DNA of 64,000 bases from Ricordea florida (Eukaryota; Cnidaria; Anthozoa; Corallimorpharia; Ricordeidae): assembly GCA_949710005.1 (NCBI GenBank), contig OX453287.1:22342285-22406284 (forward strand), in the 5' to 3' direction. Shown piece by piece: positions 1 through 14,267 of the stretch. Position numbers and translations under genes: made by a program. Below the pieces are notes generated by a model that worked only from the letters and a program-made list of their open reading frames with translations, ran no database searches and had not been told where the DNA came from. Numbering within the stretch: the stretch's first letter is position 1; the number at the start of each line of letters is the position of its first letter.

Positions 1-2017
1 CAAGCGGGTGTATTTTAAGTACGCAGCTGTATTCATAGAATATGATGTCACATAAACATTACCAAAAGTGCATCAAATGAAAAACCAACTGATATATTGC
101 GTCATTTTTTAAAGTAACTGACTGCAGACCGGAAAGGAACAAAATATTTTTCTACCGCAAACGACCTTTTTAGAAATGTGTCTGTGAGGATATAACTTAG
201 AAGTGGGAAATTGACTCATACCGTGGTTTGGTAACGTGCCGAACGCCCGTAATCAAGTGTTGCCAAATTAAATTTTCCGTAAAGTTGCAATTGCATGACG
301 CAAATCGGAACGTAATCTTTTATTGATTACGTTGATATGTTCGCCTGGACCGTAAATTTAAAAATAAAGAGGCAAGACACAAAGAAATTTTCCGTTGTTA
401 TGGAAGAGCTGATATAATACTGCAATTAAACAATTTTCACATACATTTTATAAGGTATCAGTGAGAAAAAATTAACGGGTTCATAATGTAAAAATCCCTT
501 TCTAAAAACTCAGCACACTGTGGCACCTGTGCCTGTATTTCCTATGCATCGATATTACCAAGAGAAATTGGATGGTTGATGACTATTGGGTCTTAATTCA
601 AAGTGTTGACAAATTGAATATGTATAGCAGTGAAGGCTCTTCACCGCTGCACTCATGCATAGGCAGCATGGCAACATCCCTCTCTCCCTGGCACCTATGA
701 TTCTCTTTACTTAGCAGAGATGTTACAAAAGTTTAAAGTTGTTTTTTTCACCTTGAAGCTCAAGGATTTCACGAGGGAGTTGTTTTCATTTTTAAGGAAC
801 CATGACGCATGATAACGCCCCTGCGCGCGCTTTCTTGAACCATGACGACGCACGGCGAACCGTAACCTTTTGCTTACGCACCGTGACTTCAATGACGGCA
901 TAGAATGAATTACTTGTATAATAAATACTATAAGAAACATGCCTACAGTAAAAAACAGCCGTCTTGATACCCCGAATCAAGCTCTGAGCCAATGAACAAA
1001 TCGTATTTTGACTGATTTTTTTTTACTGGGATGCAGTTCCACCATGTACATGCCAGAACTAGTTACAAATCAAATGATAAAGAGTGAACAAACAGATAGA
1101 CACAATACTTATACACGTTTATTTACAAGTTAAATATTCTTATTCTTGAGGCGACTGAGTTTGACTGTTATCTTTCAACATTGAAAAGTTGCTTCGCCTA
1201 CAAATAAGAAGGCACAGGGATTTTTATGTTGCCAAGATGAACACATCTCCTCAGTGATCTTTCTTTAGTTTGCATCGGTATCTCGATCCATTTACTTGTA
1301 CAGAACACACAATTATTCCTCCCTTTATAAAAAAAACTGAAGATGGTATAGAGGGTATAGAGGGTCGGTATATTTTGAGTCTAGAAAATTTGTGAAAGAT
1401 GTATTTTTTTAGTTCTGTCACAGGTAAACTAGGAAAAAATCAAGTCCCGAGTTCCTCCAGTTGGACTCAAACCTACGACCTTCCGACTTAATGACCTGCC
1501 CATCACGGGTCTCGGTATAGCTTCGGCATTCGAACTAGTAACCGGAACGGAGGTCGTAGATTTGGACTCCTGTTGGGCGAACTTGGATTTGCTTTTTTCC
1601 GAGTGTGCCTGTGAAAGTAAGTACTGAAAAATCTGCTCTTCAGTTAAACAATAGTAATTCGGAAAACTCTCGTTTTGTACTGCAATCATGTCCAAAGTTG
1701 GGTATAAAAGGCGTCTGCTGGCTGTTTTCTCCAAGATGGCTGCCAGGAAAGTTTGCATCAGAATTACGTTTCCGTTCTTAGAAACTTGTGAGCAAAATCT
1801 GGGGGGCAAGAAGCACGTCTCGTCTTATGATTCCGCCTCGCTGTCTAAGTTGCAAGGTATGCGTGCTGAATCACTACATAATTATTAAATAAGCATTAAT
1901 AGAGGGGCAGTCTTTTTCACGTGCAGGGGCTGTGCTTTTAGGGCAAAGTTTATAAAACGTTGGACATTACGGAAAATTTTGCGTAAGTATCTATTCCTCG
2001 ACCATACACTTCCAGAG
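1..2017. other. Upstream region of the SOD-repeat gene, no supported gene
   Basis: Only short open frames without recognisable domains are seen. Around 1440-1510, read on the minus strand, a sequence resembling the B-box half of a tRNA-like SINE head (GGTTTGAGTCC) occurs, but I see no complete tRNA. The segment directly before the SOD-repeat start should contain that gene's promoter and 5' UTR. Confidence 0.5.
1949..1958 (+). promoter_or_regulatory. Possible TATA box of the SOD-repeat gene
   Basis: The sequence GTTTATAAAACG lies about 60-70 bases before the ATG at 2018 and resembles a TATA element. No transcription start is visible from sequence, so this is an inference from motif and position. 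Confidence 0.35.
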
Positions 2018-5000
2018 ATGAAGTTTGCATTCGCCGGATTAATTCTTCTGTTTGCAGGTATGCAATGTTGGCAATCTTTAAAGCGTACCTATTAACCGAA
2101 AGCAATTATGAGTGGCATATTTTTTCGAAAGTTAACGTGGAATGAGCAAAATTAGTCTCAGTCAGTAGAAAGCACATTCATTGTGTCCTTGAGCGTATTG
2201 GTCGTCTGGAAATACCTTGTTTTTCTTCTATTTTTCGTCAACGATAAAGCGTTTGAAAAGTAAGGGAACAAAAGAGATCTGAAAGCTTAAGCAAGACATT
2301 TTAGTCTGTAAGGACAGAAAAAGCAGGAAGATTTAATTCGAGCTCCATTTAGTAAATACAGTTGACAGTTGCACTGTCATCTTCTATTAATGGCTGAATT
2401 ATATATGTTAATATATTGAAAAGGTGCATTACCGCATCAATAATTGTTTAAAGCATGAATACTAAACAAAGGGAGCGGCATTTTGTGTCAAGAACTCTTA
2501 ACATAATCACGGTCTTATACTTTAAGTGTCATTAAGCCGCTTTGAAGTTACGCATGCCTGGCTTCGCGGACCCTTCTCTGTCAGCATTTGGATGAAGATT
2601 AAGATTTTAGCACTTTGGGTCTCAAACTCTGAGATGCAATGGGGTCTGGAACGTACCAGAAGAACCCCGAGGCATGCAATTTCATCATTAGTCGATGTAA
2701 CAACCCTACAGGCTCCTTGACTTTAATGGTACTGTCTTACAAACTGAATTGACTAAACTCGGCTAAGCTAGACGATAAGAAACAATAAGAAACGGAAAAA
2801 GTTGCTTTTCAAAGATGCCGAAAACCAAGTTTAACAAATGTGACGATGCAGTGCAGTCTTAAGAGTGTTGCAGGTCTCAGTTCACAAAGTGGGCACCGGC
2901 AGTTCCCGACTTCACATCTCCCTTCAGCTATACAAGATTTTTTTTCGAACAAAATAGCAGGGGATTATGAGAAAAGAAGACTGTATTCTCCCCGTCATGA
3001 AACACAAACAACAATACGTTTATTGACGAGTTATTTCTTAGAAGCAAGCGCTCCTGTTAGATTTTTATAAGGCATTTTTTTTGTCGCTACCCTCCCCTCC
3101 CTGCCCCTTTCTTTTGCATTAAAAAAATAAATAAATAAAAATAAATAATGATAATGATAGTGAATTTATATAGCGCACTTTTTCATATGAATATGTTCAA
3201 AGTCGCTTTACACTTCTATTGGGTGAGATCGGACGTCAGCATGTAAAGGCGTCTCTGGCTGCCGCTATCAGTCCACATATGATCTCACACACCCACCCAG
3301 CCCATGCATGAATTGTCAGATGAAACCAGACGTAGAGATAGACCACCACACCGGGAACTACGTCCCCTACTCTTTTCGAACAGTGTGTGGGTTCTTTAAC
3401 GTCCCACAGATTATTAGGAACAAGTGTTGTGAGACAGGTCCTACGGTTTTTCGTCCTTATCCGAGAAGACTAGAAAGTCTCACCATTTACAGATGTCATT
3501 ACAAAGGCAGCACTTTCTCCTCCTGAGTGTTGGTCCGGCCGGGGTTTGAACCAGCAACCTCCCGAACGGTAGTCCGGTGCTCTACCAAATGAGCTAATCG
3601 GTCGGTTCCAGGGTTCCAGAGGCACATCCCATACCAAAAATTCCTAAACTTACCCCCCCCCCCCGGTACTAAGACAGGTTTCCGACAAAAATCATGGAAA
3701 ATATTCAATAGCAAGAGTCTATATGTCGCCATCTTTGAAGGCTGACCGCGGAATTCAGTAACAATGTGTTTTTCTCATGAGGGTTACACGATAACTAGCT
3801 GAAAAACGTTTTTGTGGTTACTCCGTCCTACGGAGTACCACTATGTCATGGCGCTGTGCGAGTCCGTCCGTAACAATAGAATGTGACGTCACAATAGGAT
3901 GACGTCTCTGGCCTAAGGCCAAGGTCGGTGCGTGCAAATAAATGCATTTTTATGTCCTTTTAGATCGTTATTTCTTAAAAACTTAATCGATTAAGGAAAT
4001 CCTATTTCAGGTTTCTTCTGCCGGGTAATTGAAGAGAAAAATTATTTTTCAGATTTTCGCAGACACGTGAAAACAGTTCTGAAACCAAGAGATATTATAT
4101 AAAAGATATTATACAAAAGTCTGGTATAATCCCTACTTTTAGTAGGTAATCTAATAAAGATTCAGTATATTAAATTATACCTGAGAATTTATTTCTTGAA
4201 TTTTAGAGTTTAGAAAACAACAGAACGACGAACGCGAATAAAAAAAACATCGACATTCACTTCTACAAAAATTTGAAACGCATAATATGAATCAGGGTTC
4301 AAAATAAAATTTCGGCATCTGGCCTAAATTTGTCGGCTTTTTATTTTCAAGGCTCATATTTTACCGGCTGTCAATACTAGTAATGTTCTCACACTTTCCG
4401 CTACTGCGTGTTGCCTAGCACGTGACCAAAATCTTCTTGAATGAAATTTCGCTTTCTTCCGTGGGAAACCTTGGGATTGTAAACTGATTAAAACAAGATT
4501 TCGCAAATATCCCATGCTTTGGACTGCTGATAAAATTTAAGTGCCAAAATATTTTCACTTTAATTAACGTGTTTCGCTGCACTGCGACAGTTCACTTCCA
4601 AACAAATTATGTGAACGGCTCCTTTGTGTTTATTTAAGCGTGAAATATGCAACTTTGCTCTGGATGTTAAAAAAGTACCTGTATTTTTTCACTATGAAAA
4701 AGGCTTTTTAAAAAACGAGTTTCCATTTATCCTTAACATTTTGGAGTAACCACACGCACTCACTCACTGAGTGCCTTTAATTTTTTTAAGTCCTACGTTT
4801 TATTTATGTTCATGCGTGCGTGACATGAGCGTGTCTTATGTGTTAACCTGCGTGTGGCCTAAACTGTTGTAGTTTTAACCGAGCGGGGTACATAGCCCTT
4901 TATTGTGTAATCCTTTGGACACCTTAGCATCCTAGCTAAAGAAACCTTCGCCTATACCTTGCTGAACCTCAAAATGTGCATTTGGCTTGGTTTTGTTACG

Positions 5001-8000
5001 CGACCAGCATACGCCATTTTGCTAACAGGTCAGTACAGTTGAACAATCTTGTTGTTAATTATGCTGTTAGCGCTTTGCTTCTATTGTCAAGCCTTTTTAG
5101 CGATAAGTACATGGACATTTTCTGTTCACTATAAATATCGAACTCAATGTAAATTTGGTGTCCGTGCTAACCATTACTTAGTAAATGAGTGTACAGCATA
5201 CTCGTATACACAACGTAATCGTTTTAATATCGCGTTCAATATTTGTAATGGGATCTCTGTTAAGCGAGATGATTCTTAACAACTTATTAACACGATAGCG
5301 TTTAGGCTTGTAAACGGTGTTTTGATGCACTTTATGTATATACAAAAGAGTTTTGCAAGCGATTTCTCAGCACTGAGTTGTGTGACCTCACCTTGAAGGT
5401 ATTACAGGTCACAAAGGCGCTGAAAGAGTTGGAATGATTTCCTCACAGGTCCCTACTTCATTATGCATGCTGAAGCTGTCTTGTCTGGTGTAAAGCACGT
5501 GCAAATATTTCTTGTGTTCGAAGAAGGAAATACTACAGGTATAGCATGCATAATGAAGTAGGGAACTGAGTGGAAATCATTCTGTGGTCTGATCAATTGC
5601 TGAGATGATGATATAAGTTTATATTTGAATTCCTATTTACAGCAATTATTAGCCGACAATGAAGAAGTTGTTAATCTTTAACTAGGGTTTCGTCTTTTTA
5701 AAAACAATAAAAGACTCATTTGCATAATCACTCAAAAACTAACAACGTGTATAAACCAGTAGAAAGCAAACCTATAGTTTAAAGGGATGTATATGTTGTG
5801 GTTCAATTTTATCCTTGGTTAAAATGTTATTTTCCTTTGTTACAACTCATTATCATGCATTACCATAGCCAAAAAAAAAAAAAAAAATAGGGAAATAAAA
5901 TTTAAACAAAGGAAAAAATTGAGTTTTGCGCCAACCCTGCTCCCTACAAAATCGACAAAATACAAAGAACAATTGAAAATCGGAACATCTCTTGTGGAAT
6001 TTTCCTAGATTTAAGTAAAGCCTTTGATACTGTCAACCACAATGTATTGATAAAGAAATTGGAGCATTATGGGATCCGGGGTATAGTCAAGGAGTGGTTT
6101 ATGTCATATCTAAGAAATCCGTCACGTCAACACAGTGTAATGTGACATTTGGAGTTCCAAAAGGGTCTGTCCTTAGACCATTGCTCTTTTTGATATATAT
6201 AATTGACTTTCAAAATAGCTCAAACCTATTTGATTTTCATATATTCGGAGATGATTCTAACTTATTTTGTGAACATAAAATTATTTCTGAATTTGCAGAA
6301 TCCATAAACAATTAAGGAGCTAAGTGATGTTTACACCTGGCTCTGTGCTAACAGATTATCTCTTAATGTTGATAAGTCAAACTTCGTAATATTCCATCCT
6401 CCACAAAAGAATGTACAACGACTTAATTTTTGTCTCAAAATTAATAATAAGCAGTTAAAAAGAGAATATTGTATCAAATACTAGGGAATTATGATAGACT
6501 CTAATCTTAGTTGGAAAAAACATGTTGATTGCACCGTTAAGAAGTTCAGGAGAAGTATTGGAATTCTTAGCAAAATCTGTCATTATGTAAGTCAAGAAAT
6601 TTTATCAACTTTATATTATGGCTGGGGTAATACTTATGAGTCTACTGTAAATCCAATTTTTATCTTACAAAAAAAAAGCTGTACTGGTGATGACATTCTC
6701 TAGCTTTGATCGTCAATCTAGTCAGCTATTCAAGTCTCTGGAGATTATTAGATTCTTTGATCTCGTTACCTTCATCATTGCCACTTTCATGCATAAATTT
6801 CATAATCAGTTGTTATCCTCTGTCTTCCAGTCCTTCTTCAACAAGTTAGATTCCGTCCACAGTTACAATACCAGGCATTCTGCAAAACAGTCTTACTATC
6901 TTCCCAAAGCAAAAATAGATTATGGAAAATTTAATATTCAATTCCAGGGCCCAAAGATATGGAATGCTATTGATTATGATATAAAGCATTTGCCAATTTC
7001 ATCATTCAAAATTAAACTGAAGCAGAGCTTTCTCCAAAGCTACTAGTCAATTCTCTTTTTTTACGCATGTAATTTCAGTTTTTTTCTTCTTTACCTAATA
7101 TGTGTGTCCATGTGTACATGTATGTGTTCGGCTAAAATTTGACTAATCAATTTGTAAACTGGCATCCCAACATTTTTAACCTAGTGGTTATTTCGGGTTG
7201 CTAGAACCCCTAATTTTTAGCAAGACTTTATATATTTCTTTATTAATCAATGAAAAAAGGGTAATAAAGAGAGGATGTTGTTGTTTAGTTTGGGAGTGGG
7301 GTTGGCGCAGTGGCGTAAGTGCTCACCCTCCACCAGTGTAGCCTGGGTTCGATTCCCGACCCCGGTGCAATATGTGGGTTGAGTTTGTTGGTTCTCTACT
7401 CTGCTCCGAGAGGTTTTTCTCTCGGTACTCCGCTTTTCCACTCTCTACAAAAACCACCATTTGATTTGATTTGATTTGGAATGACTCGATTTGATTTGAT
7501 TCTGCTTTACAGTAAGCCGCCCAATTAGTACATCAGTGTTAGATACAATTGACACTCAAATAACTGAAATAAAGTTCATTTGCCACTTAAGTTTATTATT
7601 GCTGGAAAGCACCGAGAGCTCCAGGGATCCTGTCTTTTGTTATGTTTCATTACACTAATGCAGCCAGCCGATAAATGATTTCAGTTGCATTCTTTCGCTT
7701 CCATTCAGTTTCTGAGTCCTCGATCATCCCCTTTATGAATGCGACATATCTTCTTTTGGTAAAAAGCTACTAGTATACTGATGCAAATACCGCAATCTGA
7801 TTGGCTGAGCTAATGCACACTATCAGCCGTTAGAGTGCAGCACTTGGTTGAAGATCGTTTTCAAAATGGTGATGTCTTCGCAGGAACATTTAGTATTCTG
7901 GTATTTTTTTCACCGATACATGATTCGTGTATTATTTTTACTAAAACAATTAGATTATTCGCTCTCGATTTCTAGGAAGTGATAATCGATGAGGCCGAAG

Positions 8001-11000
8001 GCCGAATCAACTATCACCCCAAAGAAATCTGGAGCTCATAATCAGGGTCTCAAAGGGGGGGGGGGGGTCACTGGAGCCCTGGAGCCCTGAAATTTCTGCT
8101 TTGGAGCCCGAAGCCCGATCATTTTACTGACTGGAGCCCTGATCCTGTTTTGGCTGTGGAGCCTGGAGCCCGAATAAATTTTCCGCGGAGCCCGGAGCCC
8201 AGCGTTTTGAAATTTGATCATTCGAGTTCCCAGATTTTTTGTGTTTGTTTTTTTTGGCACGACGATAGCACGGGAAGCGGTTTCAAACGTCATCAAACAA
8301 CAAAACAAACCATCTATCTAGCGTAAAACTGCAAAATTACTTAAAATATATTAAATTTATGTAGGATTTTAGTTCGGCGCGACAAAAGCACCCGTTTGGC
8401 GCGACAATAGCACGCCGTTTGAAAAGAAGTCGCGCTACAGCCGTGCGGCACGGCAAGGCCTACTGTCTGTACTGTGCTAAGTGGTCGTGTCGAACTGAAT
8501 TCAGCCATGCCAAGCTCTTTGGGCTGTTCTCATACGGCGTGCTACTGCCGTGTTTAAATCAAAATGATTCTTTAAATTTGGTTCGGCAGTGAAGAAGAGC
8601 GACGTTTGGAATAGACCTATTAACATGAACAAAGAAACGAATGCTTGTAGCTTGGAGTTTAAATTTCACAAACAAACGGTACTTACCGATCAGTTCGTGG
8701 CCTTTCTTATCACTAAGAAAGTCCCGGTAAATCAGCCATTCGTCCTGGGTGTTGCATAAAAAGATTCTTCCATTCGGAAACTGAGGCTCCTTCATATGTC
8801 TGTGAATCGAGATTGTTGTGTTGAATTTCAAAATTCCAAAGCTTGTAGCAACCTCCTTGAAGCCATGATTTAAAGTAAGATGATTCTTAAATTCGGCGAT
8901 TGATGTTGCCGTCCTTTCACGCTTTAACATAAAACTCCAACGATGGCAGGCCTTGTCTGCCCCCAGTTTATACAAGCACGCAGTTGCATCAAGCAGGTCG
9001 GCCTCTTTAAACCCGCCTGATTCACTCATCTCGGAATATCTCAGAATATCTGGAATATGTAAGCAAGGCGAACTACATCTTGGTAATGCCACGTGAAAGA
9101 TGTCAAGGTGAGACTTCGCATAGAAATCTGATCCGCTACATGACCTTAGGGTTAACCATGTACGGTGTACTATTCAGAATTAATGTTTAATCCACTTTTA
9201 AATAATAGGAGGCACGATAACCGGCTAATTGGGTTTAAAACATTGATTGGAATTGTGGACGTTTTAATTTGCGGATTTGATTTAGCGTTGCAAAAGAATT
9301 TTTGGAAATCAAGATTGTAGACCGGAGTGGAGCCCGGAGCCGTAAAGCAGATGATATGGAGCCCTGGAGCCCTGACATTTTCGTCTTGGAGCCTTGGAGC
9401 CTTGCATTTTTAAGCCCGGAGCCCTGGAGCCCTAAACCCCTTTGGGACCCTGCATAATTTAATTGGTAAATATCATACCTATCAATTCTCGTGAAGAATC
9501 AGCGAGCAAAATTCGTTCTGGCGAAGGTCCAATGCCCGAAGCGTCAGCATCGGCGAGATAATACTGAGAGTAACCCAGCGTTGGACTACGATCCCATCCA
9601 GGGGGAAGTAACCAAAAAACAGCATTCATCAAATGGCTGGGCTTTTGGGCGATGTGTCTGACAGCTGGTGGGCTAATGCATGAGTACAAAAACTTCTTGT
9701 AACCACCAAGTGTCGGCAGTAAAATATCGAGAGTCGAGAGTAACATGTCAAGGGTCGAGGGTAACTTAAAAAATATATTAAAATAATATGAAAAATAAAA
9801 AATAAAAATCAATTCAGAATTTTCTTTCGCCAGCTTTTCTTTTTTTTTTTTGAGTAAAGCGTTGCGTGACACGGCCAAATGACTTCTCCGTCCTTATAGT
9901 CTTGAGTGTAGTAACTGCACATGCATACTACACTCGTACGCTCAAAAGACTACGGTTACATCCTGCTTTAGAACTGGAGGTCTAGTATCGCACAGTTTCC
10001 AATAAATACCAAATAAACTAGAGAGAACTGTTTGAAAGTATCCAATGTTTATATATCAGGCAGTCAATGAACAAACAGGCAGGCATTGAAGGCTAAGATA
10101 CGATAACGAACATGTCATCCCCTGTTCTTTAGTACTGTACGTAACCCTATTTCAATCCACTGTTTACGTTAATTTTCTTTACTTGGCGACTGTGGCATGA
10201 AAACAATGAAAACAAAGCTACAGCCCTTCACTTTACTTTAATATGTTTTTTAAGTTACCCTCGACTCTCGACATTTTACTCTCGACCCTCGACTCTCGAC
10301 AATTAGATACACTCGTAACCACCTACACGCCCACATTCCAGTACAAAGGCAATCAAATATTAGTGTCAAGAAACACCCCATATCATAATTATTTTTCATA
10401 TACATCAGGGTCACGGGCTCATTACCAGGAGCGTTTCTCTTCCTTAAATCAAGCACAGTACTTTTTTTAGCTCCTGCTTCGCGGCAATAAAACAAGTGAA
10501 TCATTTTATTGGCGTTTAAACTTATTGAATACTTTTGGATTTGTTCTAGCGAGACTTTTGGAGCTTCTATTGAAGTTTTTTTATTTTTCATTTACATAAT
10601 ATTTACTGTTAATACACCTAAGTTAGTGGCGAGGAGACCTCAGGAAACCACAAGGCTTTATATAGAAGAGGTCACCTCGAAGGATAATATATATTTGGTG
10701 CTGTGTTAGTGCGGCATAACAGATTCAGGATTGCTTAAACAGAAATTCTATAATTTCTTTCTTGAAGGTAAGAAAACTTGCTGAACAGGTAATTCAAGTA
10801 GGGAGAAAATTCCAAATCATAGGCCTTGAAAGAGGATTGTAAATTGCTTAATGTTTGTACGACAGAAATGAGGGCTGTAACATCCAGCCGTTCTGAATTT
10901 CACTACTTGTCTCAAAGAAGTTGAGGAACATTAGAGGCAACAATTGATTGTGATAATAAAACATAAACTTGGCTATATGAAATTAGTTCACTTGAAAAAT

Positions 11001-13831
11001 ATCAAGGATACCCAATTTAACAAACAATGAAGCAGGGTGTGCTCGATAATCTGTCTTTTTGTGTGGAAGAGAGTTTCAGGAGAAAAATGGGTTCCAAGAA
11101 TGGCCTTATTTGCCACTGTGCTGGAACATTCCTGGTAAGGGAGGAGTACGTGAGGCTTTGTGGTAGTGCAATATTTGGAGCCCCACCCATCCCCCTCCCC
11201 CCTCCCCTCTCCCCACCCTTACGTTCCCCTTGGATAGCATGATACTCCTAGCTGATAATCGACTTATCGTATAACAAAATGGATGAATACGTTTCGCTTC
11301 ATTTTTCAGTATGTCTCTTGCAATCGGCAACGGCAAATTACCAGTTACGTGCTGTGTTCAGCATGAGTGGAATAAAAGGTGATGTTGTGTTCACCCAATC
11401 ACAGCCGGACAGACCCACGAGTATCATAGTTAATCTTACTGGAATCAGTGAGAACCTGGGATGGGCCATTCATCAACTGCCCATGATCTACGATGGAAAT
11501 GCCGCTATGAGCTGTAATGCAGGCGCAGTAGGACAAATCTTTGACCCAAAAATGGCCAAGAAGACTGCAAACTACGAATCAGAGTGTGATCCAAGCAAGT
11601 CTACCAGGTTTGACACCTGCGCTGTTGGAGACTTGTGGATAATGCTGGGAAACTTGACAGCCAATATGACGGCGAAAAACTACAGCGACGAGAGCTTGAT
11701 CATTCCACTCCATGGGCCCTACAGCATTATGGGCAGGACACTGGTACTATATAAGGAAAATAACAGTGCACCCCTAGCATGCGCACTGATTACTCCTGTT
11801 CATCTCATGCGGACAGCGGTCGCTGTATTCAAGGCTCCTGTTGCAGGTTTTATTTACCTCAGACAAGTTGACGAGAATTCGGACACAGCTGTTTATGGGA
11901 ATCTATTTCATGTGGATGGCTCAACGAATCTTTACAAATGGCAGATAGACCAAGGTTTGGTCAGTGACGATTTTACCGACCATTCGTCGTACTGCAATCC
12001 TGCTGGTCTTGTTTTTAACCCTGATGATTCCGACGGCATGGCCTGTAACCAAACAAACCAAAACGATTGTCCAATCGGAGACCTATCTTCCAAGCACGGA
12101 AATATCAATGTTTCCGTTGCCACGCAACGAGGCTCGTCTACACCACAGGCTTTTGTAGACACCTACCTGCCTCTCTTTGGTGCAAACGATGTTATTGGCA
12201 AATCGATCGTTTTGTTTTCTGTCAGTGAGCCATCAAAATCTGTCGCCTGTGCAAAGATCCTGAAGGTGAACCCCAGGGTGTTTAAAGCTACATTTGAAGG
12301 AAGTCTACATGAGGGTGTAAGTGGATATCTCAAGTTTACGCAGCAGTCACCCTTTGATCCTACTAAAGTAGAAATTTCTATCAGCGGTCTGGAAGATGCA
12401 AAAGGTTACCATGTACACAAGTATCCCAGTCCCAGGTACAAAAACTATTCATTGAGTGAGTCATGTTCAGGGGATGTGGCAGGAGGCCACTGGAATCCCA
12501 TTGGAATTGATGTAAATTTGAGCCCTCCGTCAGGAACAGGTAAAACACGACTATCTAGAACCTTCTGATTACTAGTTCAGACGCTCTACCACTGAGCTAT
12601 AGAACTGAGACTCGTGGGAGCAAGGCCATTATACTAGGTACATGGGACAAACATCCTGCATACTGCTAGGATTTGAATGTCAAAGTAAAAGAGTTGTTTA
12701 ATAATGAACCAGCTTCACCATCTTCATTAATAACAGTCTTTCATATTGTAAGCAACTTTATACTCGACGTATGTTGACGTCATTACAGATGTTAGCACGC
12801 ATCGTTCTCTTTCATTCATGTAGGAACGGACGATGAATACGAAATTGGCGACTTAAGTGGAAAGTACGGTTCCTTTCTGAACTTAACCACATACAACGAG
12901 GAGCACATCGACTACAACCTTCCCTTATTTGGTAAAAACAGCATCCAGGGTCGATCCGTCGTGATTCATAAGAGAGAAGAAAACAGGCGTTGGGTTTGTA
13001 GTAATCTTATCCAAGATGTTGACGCGGCTACGGCATTTGCCATGAGGACAAGCGCAAAGATCGACGGGCCGGATTTGTCTGGAATGATTTTAATCGTAAG
13101 TTCAATTTTTTTTTCCTCTCTTAATTTACTCGTATAGACCCTTATTTTTTAAATTCTATTTTTATGTTTTACAATTGTAAATGCATACATATACATAGAT
13201 ATATATGCCTATTGTATACATTAACTTATTATATATACAGCCCCTGTATATGAGCAAACGCGCGCTCTGATTGGTTCCCTACTCATAGTATATCAGCTCA
13301 TATACCATAGTACGGAAAACGGCCATCATGGAGGAATGATTTCTTGAATTAGGCGGGGAGAAATTGAAGTCTTGCTTGAAAAAAACGTACCAAAAAAATA
13401 CTATCGAAGCAAATAAATATGGCATTGACTGATTCGACGGTAAGTGAGCAAAGTATATAGCGAAATTGTTTATTACGAACGATAGTGAAACTCTTACATG
13501 CAGCCGCCATTTTGAAAGATCTGTGGAGCCCGTAAACTGAGTTTTTATTTATTTCTACCTAATTTTCCACTTTTAATTCTCAAATTGATTTGCTAACTCG
13601 AAAAAAATTGACAAGTACATCAAAGAGATGTTTAAAAACGAGCCGGCCTCGTGTTTGAAACTTTTTTTACACATCGGCTCTACAACATGGCGGCTCGACA
13701 ACAACATGGTTCTGTTCAAAAACAAAAACAAAGTGAATTCTTGTCGTACAAACTAATTCCAGTGTCTCATAAGCGAGGGTTTAGAGATATAATAAAACAA
13801 TTATTCCACTCAATCTCGTCGTATATGAGCT

Positions 13832-13864
<33 letters not shown>

Positions 13865-14212
13865 ATTAGCTCATATACGACTCGATTTCGTGGAATAATT
13901 GTTAAATAGAAGAGCCACCGCCGTGGAAATGTTAATAGAGTCATTATTATGACATTTTATTTAGAATTTTTTTAACTTCTTATGTAGTTTTTCTTTTGTT
14001 TTTTTTTTTTTTTTGTATTGAGAAATTTTGGGCAATTTTATACGAAAGACAAAGAGATACTTTGTATATTAGGATATAGATATTGATATTTGGGATTTAA
14101 GACTTCTTACATTATTTTAGGGATATCATTATCATAATTATTATTACTGTTATTATCATTATAATTATTATTATTGTTATTATCATTATCATTATCATTA
14201 TCATCATTATCG

Positions 14213-14267
<55 letters not shown>

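Noticed and set aside
3530-3607. A complete-looking tRNA on the minus strand
   Set aside because: It is joined to a repeated body and tail found elsewhere in the window, so a SINE head is more likely.
11932-12162. Minus- and plus-strand frames inside SOD-repeat exon 2
   Set aside because: Shadows of the long coding exon in other frames.
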